Below are positions 1-5,159 of a stretch of 5,299 nt of DNA, piece by piece. Each line of letters begins with the position of its first letter. Positions within the stretch are counted from its first letter, which is position 1. Made by a program: the position numbers and the translations under genes. A model generated the notes under the pieces. The model had not been told where the DNA came from. It made no database searches and was given only the letters and a program-made list of their open reading frames with translations. Source of the stretch: Planctomycetaceae bacterium (GTDB lineage: Bacteria; Planctomycetota; Phycisphaerae; Phycisphaerales; SM1A02); assembly GCA_947474205.1 (NCBI GenBank), contig CANJIC010000154.1:1-5299 (forward strand), in the 5' to 3' direction.

Positions 1-690
1 CGCTTCGACACGCAGACCATCGCGGCGCACGAGGGTTGGCATCAATTCAGCCAACAGACGCTGCAACATCCGCTGCCCACATGGTTGGAGGAGGGCATTG
101 CGTGTTACATGGAAGGCACGCGCTTGTCACGCGATGGCGGTCCTTCCACATTTCGTCCGTGGCGAAACTTTGAGCGCTGGTCGGAGTTGCGCGAGGCCGT
201 GCGCTCGGATGAACTGATTCCACTTGCCCAATTATTGGATGGCACGCCGCAGGAATTTTTGAAGGATGGAAAAAATTCGCTGCTGACCTACTACGCGCAA
301 GTGTGGGCGTTGGTGCAATTTCTACAAGATGGTGAGGGCGCAAAGTACAGCGAGAATTTTTCAAAGTTGATCCAAGACGCCGCCTCTGGCAAACTCGCTG
401 GTCGATTGGCCGCAAGCAAGGCGATCATTGGCAAGAAGGGCCGTGAGCGCGCGGTGCAATTGCGCACGGGCAACGCCGTCATTTTGGAATATTTCAATCC
501 AGACTTTGCGACCTTCAGCGACGAATACACCACCTTTGTCAAAGCCATCACCGCGCGTGGCGCGGGCGACAGAATTTTTCGCGGTGAATTTCCTTTGGTG
601 CCAGTCGGGTCGGCAAGCAATTCTGCGGCAGTCGCTCCAGCCGCTACTCCAGTTGCGGATAAATCCGCGCTTGAAAATAAAAAGCCCTAA
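1..690 (+). CDS. DUF1570-like putative zinc metallopeptidase, C-terminal part (5' end outside window)
   Basis: The reading frame is open from base 1 and ends at TAA 688-690, giving 229 visible residues with no start codon inside the window that includes the motif. Visible residues 10-14 read HEGWH, an HExxH zinc site followed by Q15. About 16 residues later comes WLEEG (28-32), where E31 would be the third zinc ligand, as in gluzincin peptidases. HEG-x-HQ followed by P-x-W-L-x-EG is the pattern I know from DUF1570 proteins, common in Planctomycetota. The rest is mixed and ends in an Ala/Pro-rich tail (about 205-229). The N-terminus is missing, so signal peptide and location cannot be judged. 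Substrate and activity are unknown; peptidase function is inferred from the zinc motif. The gene converges on the tRNA-Ser gene. An ATG at 85 lies downstream of the HExxH motif and is not the true start. Confidence 0.8.
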   Translation, partial: RFDTQTIAAHEGWHQFSQQTLQHPLPTWLEEGIACYMEGTRLSRDGGPSTFRPWRNFERWSELREAVRSDELIPLAQLLDGTPQEFLKDGKNSLLTYYAQVWALVQFLQDGEGAKYSENFSKLIQDAASGKLAGRLAASKAIIGKKGRERAVQLRTGNAVILEYFNPDFATFSDEYTTFVKAITARGAGDRIFRGEFPLVPVGSASNSAAVAPAATPVADKSALENKKP

Positions 691-694
691 CGAG

Positions 695-719
695 GCGGCG
701 CGCTTGTGGCATGCGCCGC
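695..719. other. GC-rich hairpin between convergent genes
   Basis: GCGGCGC at 695-701 is complementary to GCGCCGC at 713-719 (7 bp, 11-nt loop). An alternative pairing of GGCGCGC at 697-703 with GCGCGCC at 718-724 is also possible. It begins five bases after the stop of the peptidase gene. It could stop or stabilise that transcript, but no T-tract follows on the plus strand, so it is not a standard intrinsic terminator. On the minus strand the T-tract precedes the hairpin instead of following it. Confidence 0.35.
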
Positions 720-734
720 GCGCCAAGAGAAAAA

Positions 735-821
735 AGGTGGGGAGGGGATTCGAACCCCTGAGACCCTTGCGGGCCTATCCGATTTCAAGTCGGATACGTT
801 CAACCGCTCTGCCACCCCACC
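735..821 (-). tRNA. tRNA-Ser (anticodon UGA)
   Basis: On the minus strand the acceptor GGTGGGG (from 821) pairs perfectly with CCCCACC (742-736). The anticodon stem-loop is TCCGA-CTTGAAA-TCGGA, so the anticodon is TGA, reading UCA-type serine codons. A long variable arm, GGCCC-GCAA-GGGTC, marks this as a class II tRNA. The T-arm AGGGG-TTCGAAT-CCCCT is perfect. No CCA is encoded; the acceptor is followed directly by six T, so position 73 would be U, where bacterial serine tRNAs normally carry G. The D-stem looks weak (GCA against CGT: one wobble, one mismatch). The T6 run behind the GC-rich T and acceptor stems may serve as terminator. The gene lies 32 bp downstream of the coiled-coil gene on the same strand and has its own possible promoter. 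Confidence 0.93.
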
Positions 822-834
822 AAGGTGCGGGCGA

Positions 835-862
835 ATACTACTCGCCTATTCAATTATGTCGA
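835..862 (-). promoter_or_regulatory. Candidate promoter of the tRNA-Ser gene
   Basis: On the minus strand TCGACA (862-857, five of six matches to TTGACA) is followed after 16 bp by TAGTAT (840-835, four of six matches to TATAAT). Transcription would start near 828, about seven bases before the mature 5' end at 821. The -35 box overlaps the last codons of the upstream coiled-coil gene, so the tRNA may be transcribed independently of it. Confidence 0.45.
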
Positions 863-1480
863 AGTCAAGGCGCGAATAGCGGCCCAAGCAAGTAAAAGAC
901 AAGCAATCATGGAGCCGCATGCCACGGCTGTGGAGAACACCAACCACACATGCAAGCGCCCTTGGATTTTTCCAATCGTCTCATCGCGGTCGCGCATTCG
1001 ATCAAGCAAACCAATAAGCGAGTCGGAGTTTCGCCGCTGACCGCTGGATAAATCGCCAACGCCTTGCGCCAATGTGGCCACGGCTTCGGCAATGCGCTGC
1101 GACGCTTGGTGGTTCAAGTCCAATTGTTGCTGCACCAAGCCAAAGGTGTCGGTTTGTTGGCCCACGCCTTGGGCGATCCGTTCCAAAATAGATTCGATGG
1201 ATTGATCGCGTTGGCGCGACTGCACCAATGATGTGGCGATGGCCTCGCCCAACTTGGCTTGTTGACGCGCGATTTCTGGAAGCGCTTGCAGCGACTCGGG
1301 CAAGCGTTGCAGCAGTGGCATTATATTTTCGCGTTCGCGTTCATCTTCGTGCAAACGTTCGGCAAGTTCAGTAATGGCTGTCGCCACCGCGGCGGCGTCT
1401 GGAACGCGGCGCGTTTGCACTTGCTCTGGCTCCTCGCGGGGGCCGAGCAACAGTTGACCCATGGAACGAAAAAGATTCAT
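854..1480 (-). CDS. Coiled-coil protein with C-terminal membrane anchor, function unknown
   Basis: This frame encodes 208 residues, with ATG at 1480-1478 and TAA at 856-854. I do not recognise a named family. Residues about 30-175 are rich in Gln, Glu, Arg, Leu and Ala with heptad-like spacing, predicting long amphipathic helices or coiled coil. Residues about 178-202 are strongly hydrophobic (LVFSTAVACGSMIACLLLAW) and end six residues before the C-terminus, so the protein is probably tail-anchored with its helical part in the cytoplasm. There is no N-terminal signal peptide. The layout resembles the helical part of a chemoreceptor or a membrane-tethered scaffold, but no signalling domain is visible. 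The start has no Shine-Dalgarno sequence; a GCTACACT box lies 11 bp upstream. It diverges from the transporter operon across 54 bp, and the tRNA-Ser gene follows downstream. Confidence 0.8.
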   Translation of the reverse strand: MNLFRSMGQLLLGPREEPEQVQTRRVPDAAAVATAITELAERLHEDERERENIMPLLQRLPESLQALPEIARQQAKLGEAIATSLVQSRQRDQSIESILERIAQGVGQQTDTFGLVQQQLDLNHQASQRIAEAVATLAQGVGDLSSGQRRNSDSLIGLLDRMRDRDETIGKIQGRLHVWLVFSTAVACGSMIACLLLAWAAIRALTST

Positions 1481-1491
1481 TTCAGTGTGAG

Positions 1492-1499
1492 AGTGTAGC
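1492..1499 (-). promoter_or_regulatory. Candidate -10 element for the coiled-coil gene
   Basis: The minus strand reads GCTACACT (1499-1492), giving a -10 hexamer TACACT. It ends 11 bp before the ATG at 1480, so transcription would start about five bases upstream of the start codon, leaving almost no leader. No clear -35 box is seen. It mirrors the GCTACTCT box facing the other way at 1522-1529. Confidence 0.4.
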
Positions 1500-1521
1500 G
1501 AGAGGTCGCCGCGAAATGGGT

Positions 1522-1529
1522 GCTACTCT
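1522..1529 (+). promoter_or_regulatory. Candidate -10 element for the transporter operon (leaderless start)
   Basis: GCTACTCT contains the -10-like hexamer TACTCT (1524-1529). The ATG at 1535 lies five bases further on, where transcription initiation is expected, so the mRNA would be leaderless. There is no convincing -35 hexamer and no Shine-Dalgarno sequence. This position argues against the upstream in-frame GTG at 1520, which would lie before the transcription start. Confidence 0.4.
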
Positions 1530-1534
1530 GCGGT

Positions 1535-2452
1535 ATGCGGCAAGCGATATGGCTCATGATGATGGCGCTTCTTGTGGCAGCATGCCATGATGAAGATGCT
1601 GTCAAAACGCTTGCGGATTCAAGCAAATCCACGCCGCGCATAGCCAGTTTCTCGCCGGCGTTGACGGCCACTGTGGTGGCGCTTGGATGGGAACAGTCGC
1701 TGGTTGGGCGAACCCCGTGGTGCGCATCAACTGCGCCAATTGTTGGATCGTTGAATGATGTTGATTTGGAAACGCTGGCGCGCGCCAATCCAACTTTAAT
1801 TTTAATTCAACAAACGCAAACGGGCGCACCGCCACAGTTGGAGCAAGTCGCGAGCGCGAAACATTGGAAATTGGAATTTATTCCCGCCACAAGTTTGGAT
1901 GACATTCGACATTTGCCCGGCGCCGTGGAGAAAGCGGTTGGTCAACCTGCGCCCATTCGTGCGCAAGTGTTGGTTGACGCGCTTGAAAAAGAGTTGGCAC
2001 CTTGCGTGGCGGCGCAAAAACTTTCGCCAGCCATCTTGTTGTATTCCGACGAACCTATTGGAGCATTTGGCGCCGACACGTATCTTGCGCAAGCGTGGGT
2101 CGCCATGGGTGGAACATTGGCGTTGCCCAACAAAGGCAATCCAAATTTATCAATGGAGGAGTTGTTCGCCACGCAACCCAAATCAATCATTGTCATTGTG
2201 GGCGCCGCTGGCGATAAAGACCATGCACGATCGCATGGTGTGTTGCCAGACGCATGCAGCAAGCGTGGTGTGTTTCATCTTGCGCTGTACGCTCCAAAAT
2301 TGTTGCTGCCTGGACCTGAGTTGGCCACTGGGTTGCAGCGTTTTCGCGCGGATATTGAGCGTTTTTGCTTGCACGACTTCAACGCCATTGCGCCAAGCGC
2401 TTCCGTCAGCGAAGCAAGGTCCATTCAAAATCAAAGCGACACGAAGCCATGA
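1535..2452 (+). CDS. ABC transporter substrate-binding lipoprotein (BtuF/FecB-like, metal-chelate type)
   Basis: The gene encodes 305 residues from ATG 1535 and should be the extracytoplasmic ligand-binding part of the importer encoded downstream. Residues 1-17 form a lipoprotein signal: Arg2, a hydrophobic stretch, and a lipobox V14-A15-A16-C17. The mature N-lobe has the pattern of class III helical-backbone binding proteins. R35-I-A-S-F-S-P leads the first strand, then ALGW-x5-VGRTPWC (49-63), then VGSLNDVDLETLARANPTLIL (70-90), matching the BtuF segment in which the pathway to the ligand is followed by a repeated 'L-E-x-I-x-x-L-x-P-D-L-V' motif. The length is normal for the family. The start is chosen because it yields the cleanest lipoprotein signal and fits the -10 box; GTG at 1520 is the alternative. 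Its stop overlaps the ATG of a 16-codon ORF. The ligand (cobalamin, haem or siderophore) cannot be told from sequence. Confidence 0.85.
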   Translation: MRQAIWLMMMALLVAACHDEDAVKTLADSSKSTPRIASFSPALTATVVALGWEQSLVGRTPWCASTAPIVGSLNDVDLETLARANPTLILIQQTQTGAPPQLEQVASAKHWKLEFIPATSLDDIRHLPGAVEKAVGQPAPIRAQVLVDALEKELAPCVAAQKLSPAILLYSDEPIGAFGADTYLAQAWVAMGGTLALPNKGNPNLSMEELFATQPKSIIVIVGAAGDKDHARSHGVLPDACSKRGVFHLALYAPKLLLPGPELATGLQRFRADIERFCLHDFNAIAPSASVSEARSIQNQSDTKP

Positions 2453-2499
2453 TCACACGCGCCGCAACACGCTCTATGCAAGTTCCCAAGTACACATGA
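2449..2499 (+). other. 16-codon ORF bridging lipoprotein and permease genes (possible coupling ORF)
   Basis: ATG 2449-2451 overlaps the lipoprotein stop TGA (2450-2452) as ATGA. The frame runs 16 codons (MITRAATRSMQVPKYT) to TGA 2497-2499, which overlaps the permease ATG (2496-2498) as another ATGA. It would let ribosomes pass from one gene to the next by termination-reinitiation across the 43-bp gap. No Shine-Dalgarno sequence is present at either junction. Chance is a real alternative for so short an ORF, and nothing suggests the peptide itself has a function. Confidence 0.25.
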
Positions 2500-3494
2500 A
2501 CACACGCCGAGAAAAATTTGGCTGGGTTGTATTGACGCTGCTCTTTGCCGCGGCAATCGCATGTCGATTTCTTGTTGGCCGCGACGGCGCGGGTCAGTGG
2601 ACTTTTTCGCTGCCAACATCCGACTCAATTGAATGGCGCGTTGGCGCGCTGCTCAGCGGTCTGCTCGCTGGCTCGGCGTTGTCGCTCAGTGGAATTTATT
2701 TACAAACGCTGCTGCGCAATCCGTTGGCGTCGCCATTTGTGCTGGGACTTTCCGCAGGAAGCCAAGCGTGCGTTGCCGCGGCGTATTGGATTGCCGCCAT
2801 TGGTGGACCATGGTTGCTCATGGGCGGCGCCATTCTTCCCGCAACTGTTGGCGCGTTGTTGGCGCTTGCAGTCACGCTGTATTTTGGACGCGCCAAAGGT
2901 GGCGGCATCGATCCCATTTCGCTTGTGCTTTCTGGCGTGATTGTTGGAACAGTCGCGGCGGCGTTGGCGTCGCTGATCGAGTGGTTGCTTCCACTTGAAA
3001 TGCGTCCCGGACTCGCGGGTTGGGCGCTAGGACGCGTGCCAGAGGTGCCAGAACTATCCGTGGTGATCGTGACGGCGATCACCGTATTCGCAGCCATTTT
3101 CATTGGTTTTCGTGGCGGCGCCACTTTGGACGCCATGGGTTTAAGCGATGATGAAAGTTCCTCCATTGGAATTCATGTGTCACGCGTGCGGATGTATTTA
3201 GTTCTTGGTTCAAGCGTTCTTGCGGCGGTGGCCACGGCGCTGTGCGGACCATTGGCCTTTGTTGGATTGATCGGCCCGCACATGGCGCGCAGTTGCGTTG
3301 GTCCAAGGCACCGCGTGTCGGTTCTGGCCGCGGCAATATCTGGAAGCACATTGTTGATCGCAGCCGACGCGGTGCGCCACTTCGCTCCCGCAAGCACGGG
3401 TCGCTTGCCCGTGGGCGTGATCTGCGCGCTTGCGGGTGGTCCATTCTTCTTGGTCTTGTTGCGCCGCGGCGCCGCGAAAGCGTGGATGCGATGA
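2496..3494 (+). CDS. FecCD/BtuC-family ABC transporter permease
   Basis: The gene encodes 332 residues, the usual length for this family, whose members form a homodimeric membrane channel with about ten helices per subunit. The first membrane helix is at about 10-27. The family block SGLLAGSALSLSG followed by LQTLLRNPLASPFVLG lies at 54-84, and a WALGRVPEV loop lies mid-protein. A C-terminal block with CGPLAFVGLIGPHMAR (250-265) is followed by a final LPVGV segment (304-308) and the last helix. The cytoplasmic G-L-I-G-P-H region contacts the ATPase in known BtuCD structures. The frame is open upstream to 1899, but ATG 2496 places the first helix correctly and sits at an ATGA junction. No Shine-Dalgarno sequence is seen, consistent with translational coupling. 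The stop overlaps the ATPase start by four bases. The transported ligand is undetermined. Confidence 0.92.
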   Translation: MNTRREKFGWVVLTLLFAAAIACRFLVGRDGAGQWTFSLPTSDSIEWRVGALLSGLLAGSALSLSGIYLQTLLRNPLASPFVLGLSAGSQACVAAAYWIAAIGGPWLLMGGAILPATVGALLALAVTLYFGRAKGGGIDPISLVLSGVIVGTVAAALASLIEWLLPLEMRPGLAGWALGRVPEVPELSVVIVTAITVFAAIFIGFRGGATLDAMGLSDDESSSIGIHVSRVRMYLVLGSSVLAAVATALCGPLAFVGLIGPHMARSCVGPRHRVSVLAAAISGSTLLIAADAVRHFAPASTGRLPVGVICALAGGPFFLVLLRRGAAKAWMR

Positions 3495-4348
3495 CATTGA
3501 AATTTGATCAGGCGATTTTTCACAACGGCACCTTTGTGTTGGGGCCGCTTGATCTGCAATTTCGCGCGGCCGCGGTGACTGTGGTGATTGGTCCCAACGG
3601 TTCTGGAAAAAGCACGTTGCTTCGCGCCGCGGCTGGATTGTTGAGCGCGCATTCTGGCGGCGCGCGTTTGCAGACAGAGCAGCCACGCAGCGCGCATGCG
3701 CAACTTGAACATCCGCAACTTGAACATTCCAACAGCGCGCGCGCGTCAACGCTTTGGTCGCAACAAGAACTTGCGCGCATGGCGCCAGCGCAACGCGCGC
3801 GCTTGCTTTCATTCGTGCCGCAGCGACCAGAATCCGTGGCGGGTTTTTCAGTGCGAACTTCGGTGGAGTTGGGTCGAGTGGCCATGCGCGCCGACGCGCC
3901 TCGCGTGCAATTGGCCATGCAACGCACGGGAATTGCCGCGCTTGCCGATGAACCTGTTGGACATCTTTCAGAAGGACAGCGACATCGCGTCGCATTTGCG
4001 CGCGCCTTGGCGCAACGAACGGCAGACTCGCAATTGTTGATCGTGGACGAGCCCACATCGGCGCTTGATCCAAGTTGGACGCGGGCATTGGCAAACGAGT
4101 TGCGCCACTGCGCCAGCGAGGGCTTGGCCGTCATTGTGGCCACGCATGATTTCGCCTTCGCCGGCGCCGTTGCCGATGACATTGTCGCGCTCTCGCAAGG
4201 AAAAATCGCCGCCACTGGCCACGCCTGCGACATTCTTGTTCCACATATTCTGCAGCCCATATTTACTATTCCATTTCGCATGGTTGAACATTTGGCGGCA
4301 CGTCCACTGTGCTTGCCACTTTGGAGCGACGACACTCAGCCAATGTGA
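3491..4348 (+). CDS. ABC transporter ATP-binding protein (BtuD/FecE-like)
   Basis: The gene encodes 285 residues and the cytoplasmic ATPase of the importer. Motifs in order are Walker A GPNGSGKST (34-42), Q-loop SFVPQ (107-111), signature LSEGQ (159-163; the common form is LSGGQ), Walker B LLIVDE (182-187), D-loop SALD (190-193) and the switch histidine in ATHD (H219). All catalytic residues are present. The C-terminal tail, with PIFTIPF and RPLCLPLW, resembles the end of BtuD/FecE-type ATPases. Start ATG 3491 overlaps the permease stop as ATGA, indicating coupled translation; the longer frame upstream lies inside the permease and is rejected. Between Walker A and the Q-loop, residues about 62-92 look like an insertion, rich in Gln, Ser, His and Ala, with a tandem repeat. 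The three-gene order binding protein-permease-ATPase supports a single importer. Confidence 0.93.
   Translation: MTLKFDQAIFHNGTFVLGPLDLQFRAAAVTVVIGPNGSGKSTLLRAAAGLLSAHSGGARLQTEQPRSAHAQLEHPQLEHSNSARASTLWSQQELARMAPAQRARLLSFVPQRPESVAGFSVRTSVELGRVAMRADAPRVQLAMQRTGIAALADEPVGHLSEGQRHRVAFARALAQRTADSQLLIVDEPTSALDPSWTRALANELRHCASEGLAVIVATHDFAFAGAVADDIVALSQGKIAATGHACDILVPHILQPIFTIPFRMVEHLAARPLCLPLWSDDTQPM
3701..3730 (+). repeat. 15-bp tandem duplication inside the ATPase gene
   Basis: Two copies of a 15-base unit, caacttgaacatccg (3701-3715) and caacttgaacattcc (3716-3730), differ at two positions. They encode QLEHP-QLEHS (residues 71-80). An 11-base GC-alternating tract follows at 3735-3745, and the 10-bp palindrome gcgcatgcgc precedes at 3692-3701. 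The repeat is in frame (two five-residue units) and lies in the insertion between Walker A and the Q-loop. Confidence 0.8.
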
Positions 4349-4354
4349 TTGGCT
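4338..4354. promoter_or_regulatory. 7-bp perfect dyad, candidate operator
   Basis: AGCCAAT-GTG-ATTGGCT is a perfect 7-bp inverted repeat with a 3-base centre. It covers the last codons and stop of the ATPase gene, and its last base is the first base of the TATCAT -10 hexamer. This is the usual place for a repressor site. It could instead be a small RNA hairpin at the end of the operon, but no T-tract follows. Confidence 0.35.
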
Positions 4355-4359
4355 ATCAT
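4352..4359 (+). promoter_or_regulatory. Candidate -10 element, leaderless start of the 4366 gene
   Basis: GCTATCAT contains TATCAT (4354-4359; five of six matches to TATAAT). Six bases separate it from ATG 4366, so transcription would begin at or next to the start codon. A weak -35-like ACGACA (4329-4334) lies 19 bp upstream. There is no Shine-Dalgarno sequence. The position favours ATG 4366 over the in-frame ATG at 4309, which is inside the ATPase gene. Confidence 0.45.
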
Positions 4360-4365
4360 TGCATC

Positions 4366-5040
4366 ATGTCCAATACGCTCATCCTTCTTTTGGTGCTTGG
4401 CGTGATCAATTTCTTGATCAAGAAATTCGCCAGCAAGCCCAAGCAGCCAGAAGAATCTCAAACGCCACAAATGACTCAAATGAACAAGTCAGCTGTGAGC
4501 ATGCGCGACGAAATCCCTGAGGCGCGCGCCGTGCAATCTTCCACGAGTCCATCCATGGTCAATGCGTTGGAAGCCGCGGCGCGCAAATTCGCCGATCAAG
4601 CGCGCGCCCTGGGTCTTGTTGATGAGAACGGTAATTACATTTCATCACGCGAACCTGTCGCGCCTGTAGCCGCCACCACGACCAACCCCGTGCAGCCCAG
4701 CAGGGCGAAGCGCGCCGCCCAAAGACCAATCACCGTCACGGACTTTCCACTTAAAGCGGCGACTTCGGCTCGTACCAGAGCAGTGCAATCCACAGTGTCA
4801 CCGGTGGTGGCACTATCAGTTAGTCAGGCGGCCTTGGTTTCCAAAATAAGTCAAAGCCTAGGGCCCAAAAAACCAATCAGCGCCATTGACGCTTTGGTCG
4901 CTAGCCGACTCAGCCAGCGAATTGCGCCCATGTCACAAATCGGTCAGGCCACTCAAGCCAGACGAACTTGGAATGCAAAGAGCATGCGCCAAGGCTTGAT
5001 CATGGCGGAAATTTTATCGCCTGCTATTACGCTGCGTTGA
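4366..5040 (+). CDS. Membrane-anchored hypothetical protein
   Basis: From ATG 4366 the frame encodes 224 residues; I do not recognise a named family. Residues about 4-18 are a hydrophobic helix followed by K19-K20, typical of an uncleaved N-terminal anchor. The rest is mostly low-complexity and probably disordered, rich in Ala, Ser, Gln, Pro and Thr. Two similar segments, at 54-68 and 138-152, share RAVQS-[ST]-x-SP. A helical region lies at about 63-83 and another at 170-187. The C-terminus RQGLIMAEILSPAITLR (208-224) resembles, from memory only, a short end motif of other planctomycete hypothetical proteins. Parts of the second half use codons such as CTA and AGT more than the transporter genes do. 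It starts 17 bp after the ATPase stop but has its own likely promoter, so it need not belong to the operon. A longer form from ATG 4309 would bury the anchor and is unlikely. Confidence 0.75.
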   Translation: MSNTLILLLVLGVINFLIKKFASKPKQPEESQTPQMTQMNKSAVSMRDEIPEARAVQSSTSPSMVNALEAAARKFADQARALGLVDENGNYISSREPVAPVAATTTNPVQPSRAKRAAQRPITVTDFPLKAATSARTRAVQSTVSPVVALSVSQAALVSKISQSLGPKKPISAIDALVASRLSQRIAPMSQIGQATQARRTWNAKSMRQGLIMAEILSPAITLR

Positions 5041-5049
5041 CAATCTAAA

Positions 5050-5094
5050 TGCTGTCTTTACAAAACCTTGCATGAAGTCACCAAGATGGCAGCA
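5050..5094 (+). other. Possible long-loop stem in the accB upstream region
   Basis: TGCTGTC (5050-5056) can pair with GGCAGCA (5088-5094) with one G-T pair, around a 31-base loop holding a small CTTG/CAAG stem (5067-5070 with 5082-5085). It lies between the stop at 5040 and the accB -10 box. It is too loose and lacks a T-tract, so it is not called a terminator. The rest of the 119-bp gap holds only the accB promoter and ribosome binding site. Confidence 0.2.
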
Positions 5095-5110
5095 AGTTGT
5101 GATTGTTTTC

Positions 5111-5118
5111 GCTACAAT
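5111..5118 (+). promoter_or_regulatory. Candidate -10 element of accB
   Basis: GCTACAAT contains TACAAT (5113-5118; five of six matches to TATAAT). Transcription would start near 5125, giving a leader of about 35 bases. No clear -35 hexamer lies 16-18 bp upstream. This is the fourth copy of the GCTAYNNT pattern in the window and the only one with a normal leader length. Confidence 0.45.
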
Positions 5119-5144
5119 TATTCAATTCCACATATTTGTAATTT

Positions 5145-5150
5145 GAAGGG
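5145..5150 (+). promoter_or_regulatory. Ribosome binding site of accB
   Basis: GAAGGG lies nine bases before ATG 5160 and is the only plausible Shine-Dalgarno sequence at a gene start in this window. It supports ATG 5160 over the in-frame ATG at 5169. Confidence 0.5.
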
Positions 5151-5159
5151 CCTACTCAC

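Noticed and set aside
735..821. tRNA gene as an integration site for a mobile element
   Set aside because: No integrase, no repeated tRNA 3' fragment and no abrupt change of gene content are visible in the window.
1481..1534. Cobalamin riboswitch ahead of the transporter operon
   Set aside because: The gap is only 54 bp, far shorter than a B12 riboswitch, and no such core sequence is seen.
1899..2495. Upstream extension of the permease frame within the lipoprotein gene
   Set aside because: The extension is in a shadow frame, rich in Arg, Cys and Trp, with no homology pattern; the family N-terminus and first helix begin right after ATG 2496.
3735..3745. GC-alternating tract as a regulatory or Z-DNA element
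   Set aside because: It is only 11 bases, lies inside a coding frame, and GCGC-rich words are frequent throughout the window.
3210..4094. Long minus-strand open frame (294 codons) across the permease and ATPase genes
   Set aside because: It lies antisense to two genes with intact family motifs, has a low-complexity Arg/Ala-rich translation and no domain. It is an effect of GC-rich codon bias.
3520..4335. Second long minus-strand frame (271 codons) opposite the ATPase gene
   Set aside because: The translation is Ser/Ala/Cys/Arg-rich without motifs and mirrors the ATPase codons; it is an antisense shadow.
4309..4365. Earlier ATG for the anchored protein
   Set aside because: It would add 19 polar residues before the hydrophobic anchor, overlap the ATPase gene, and lie upstream of the likely transcription start.
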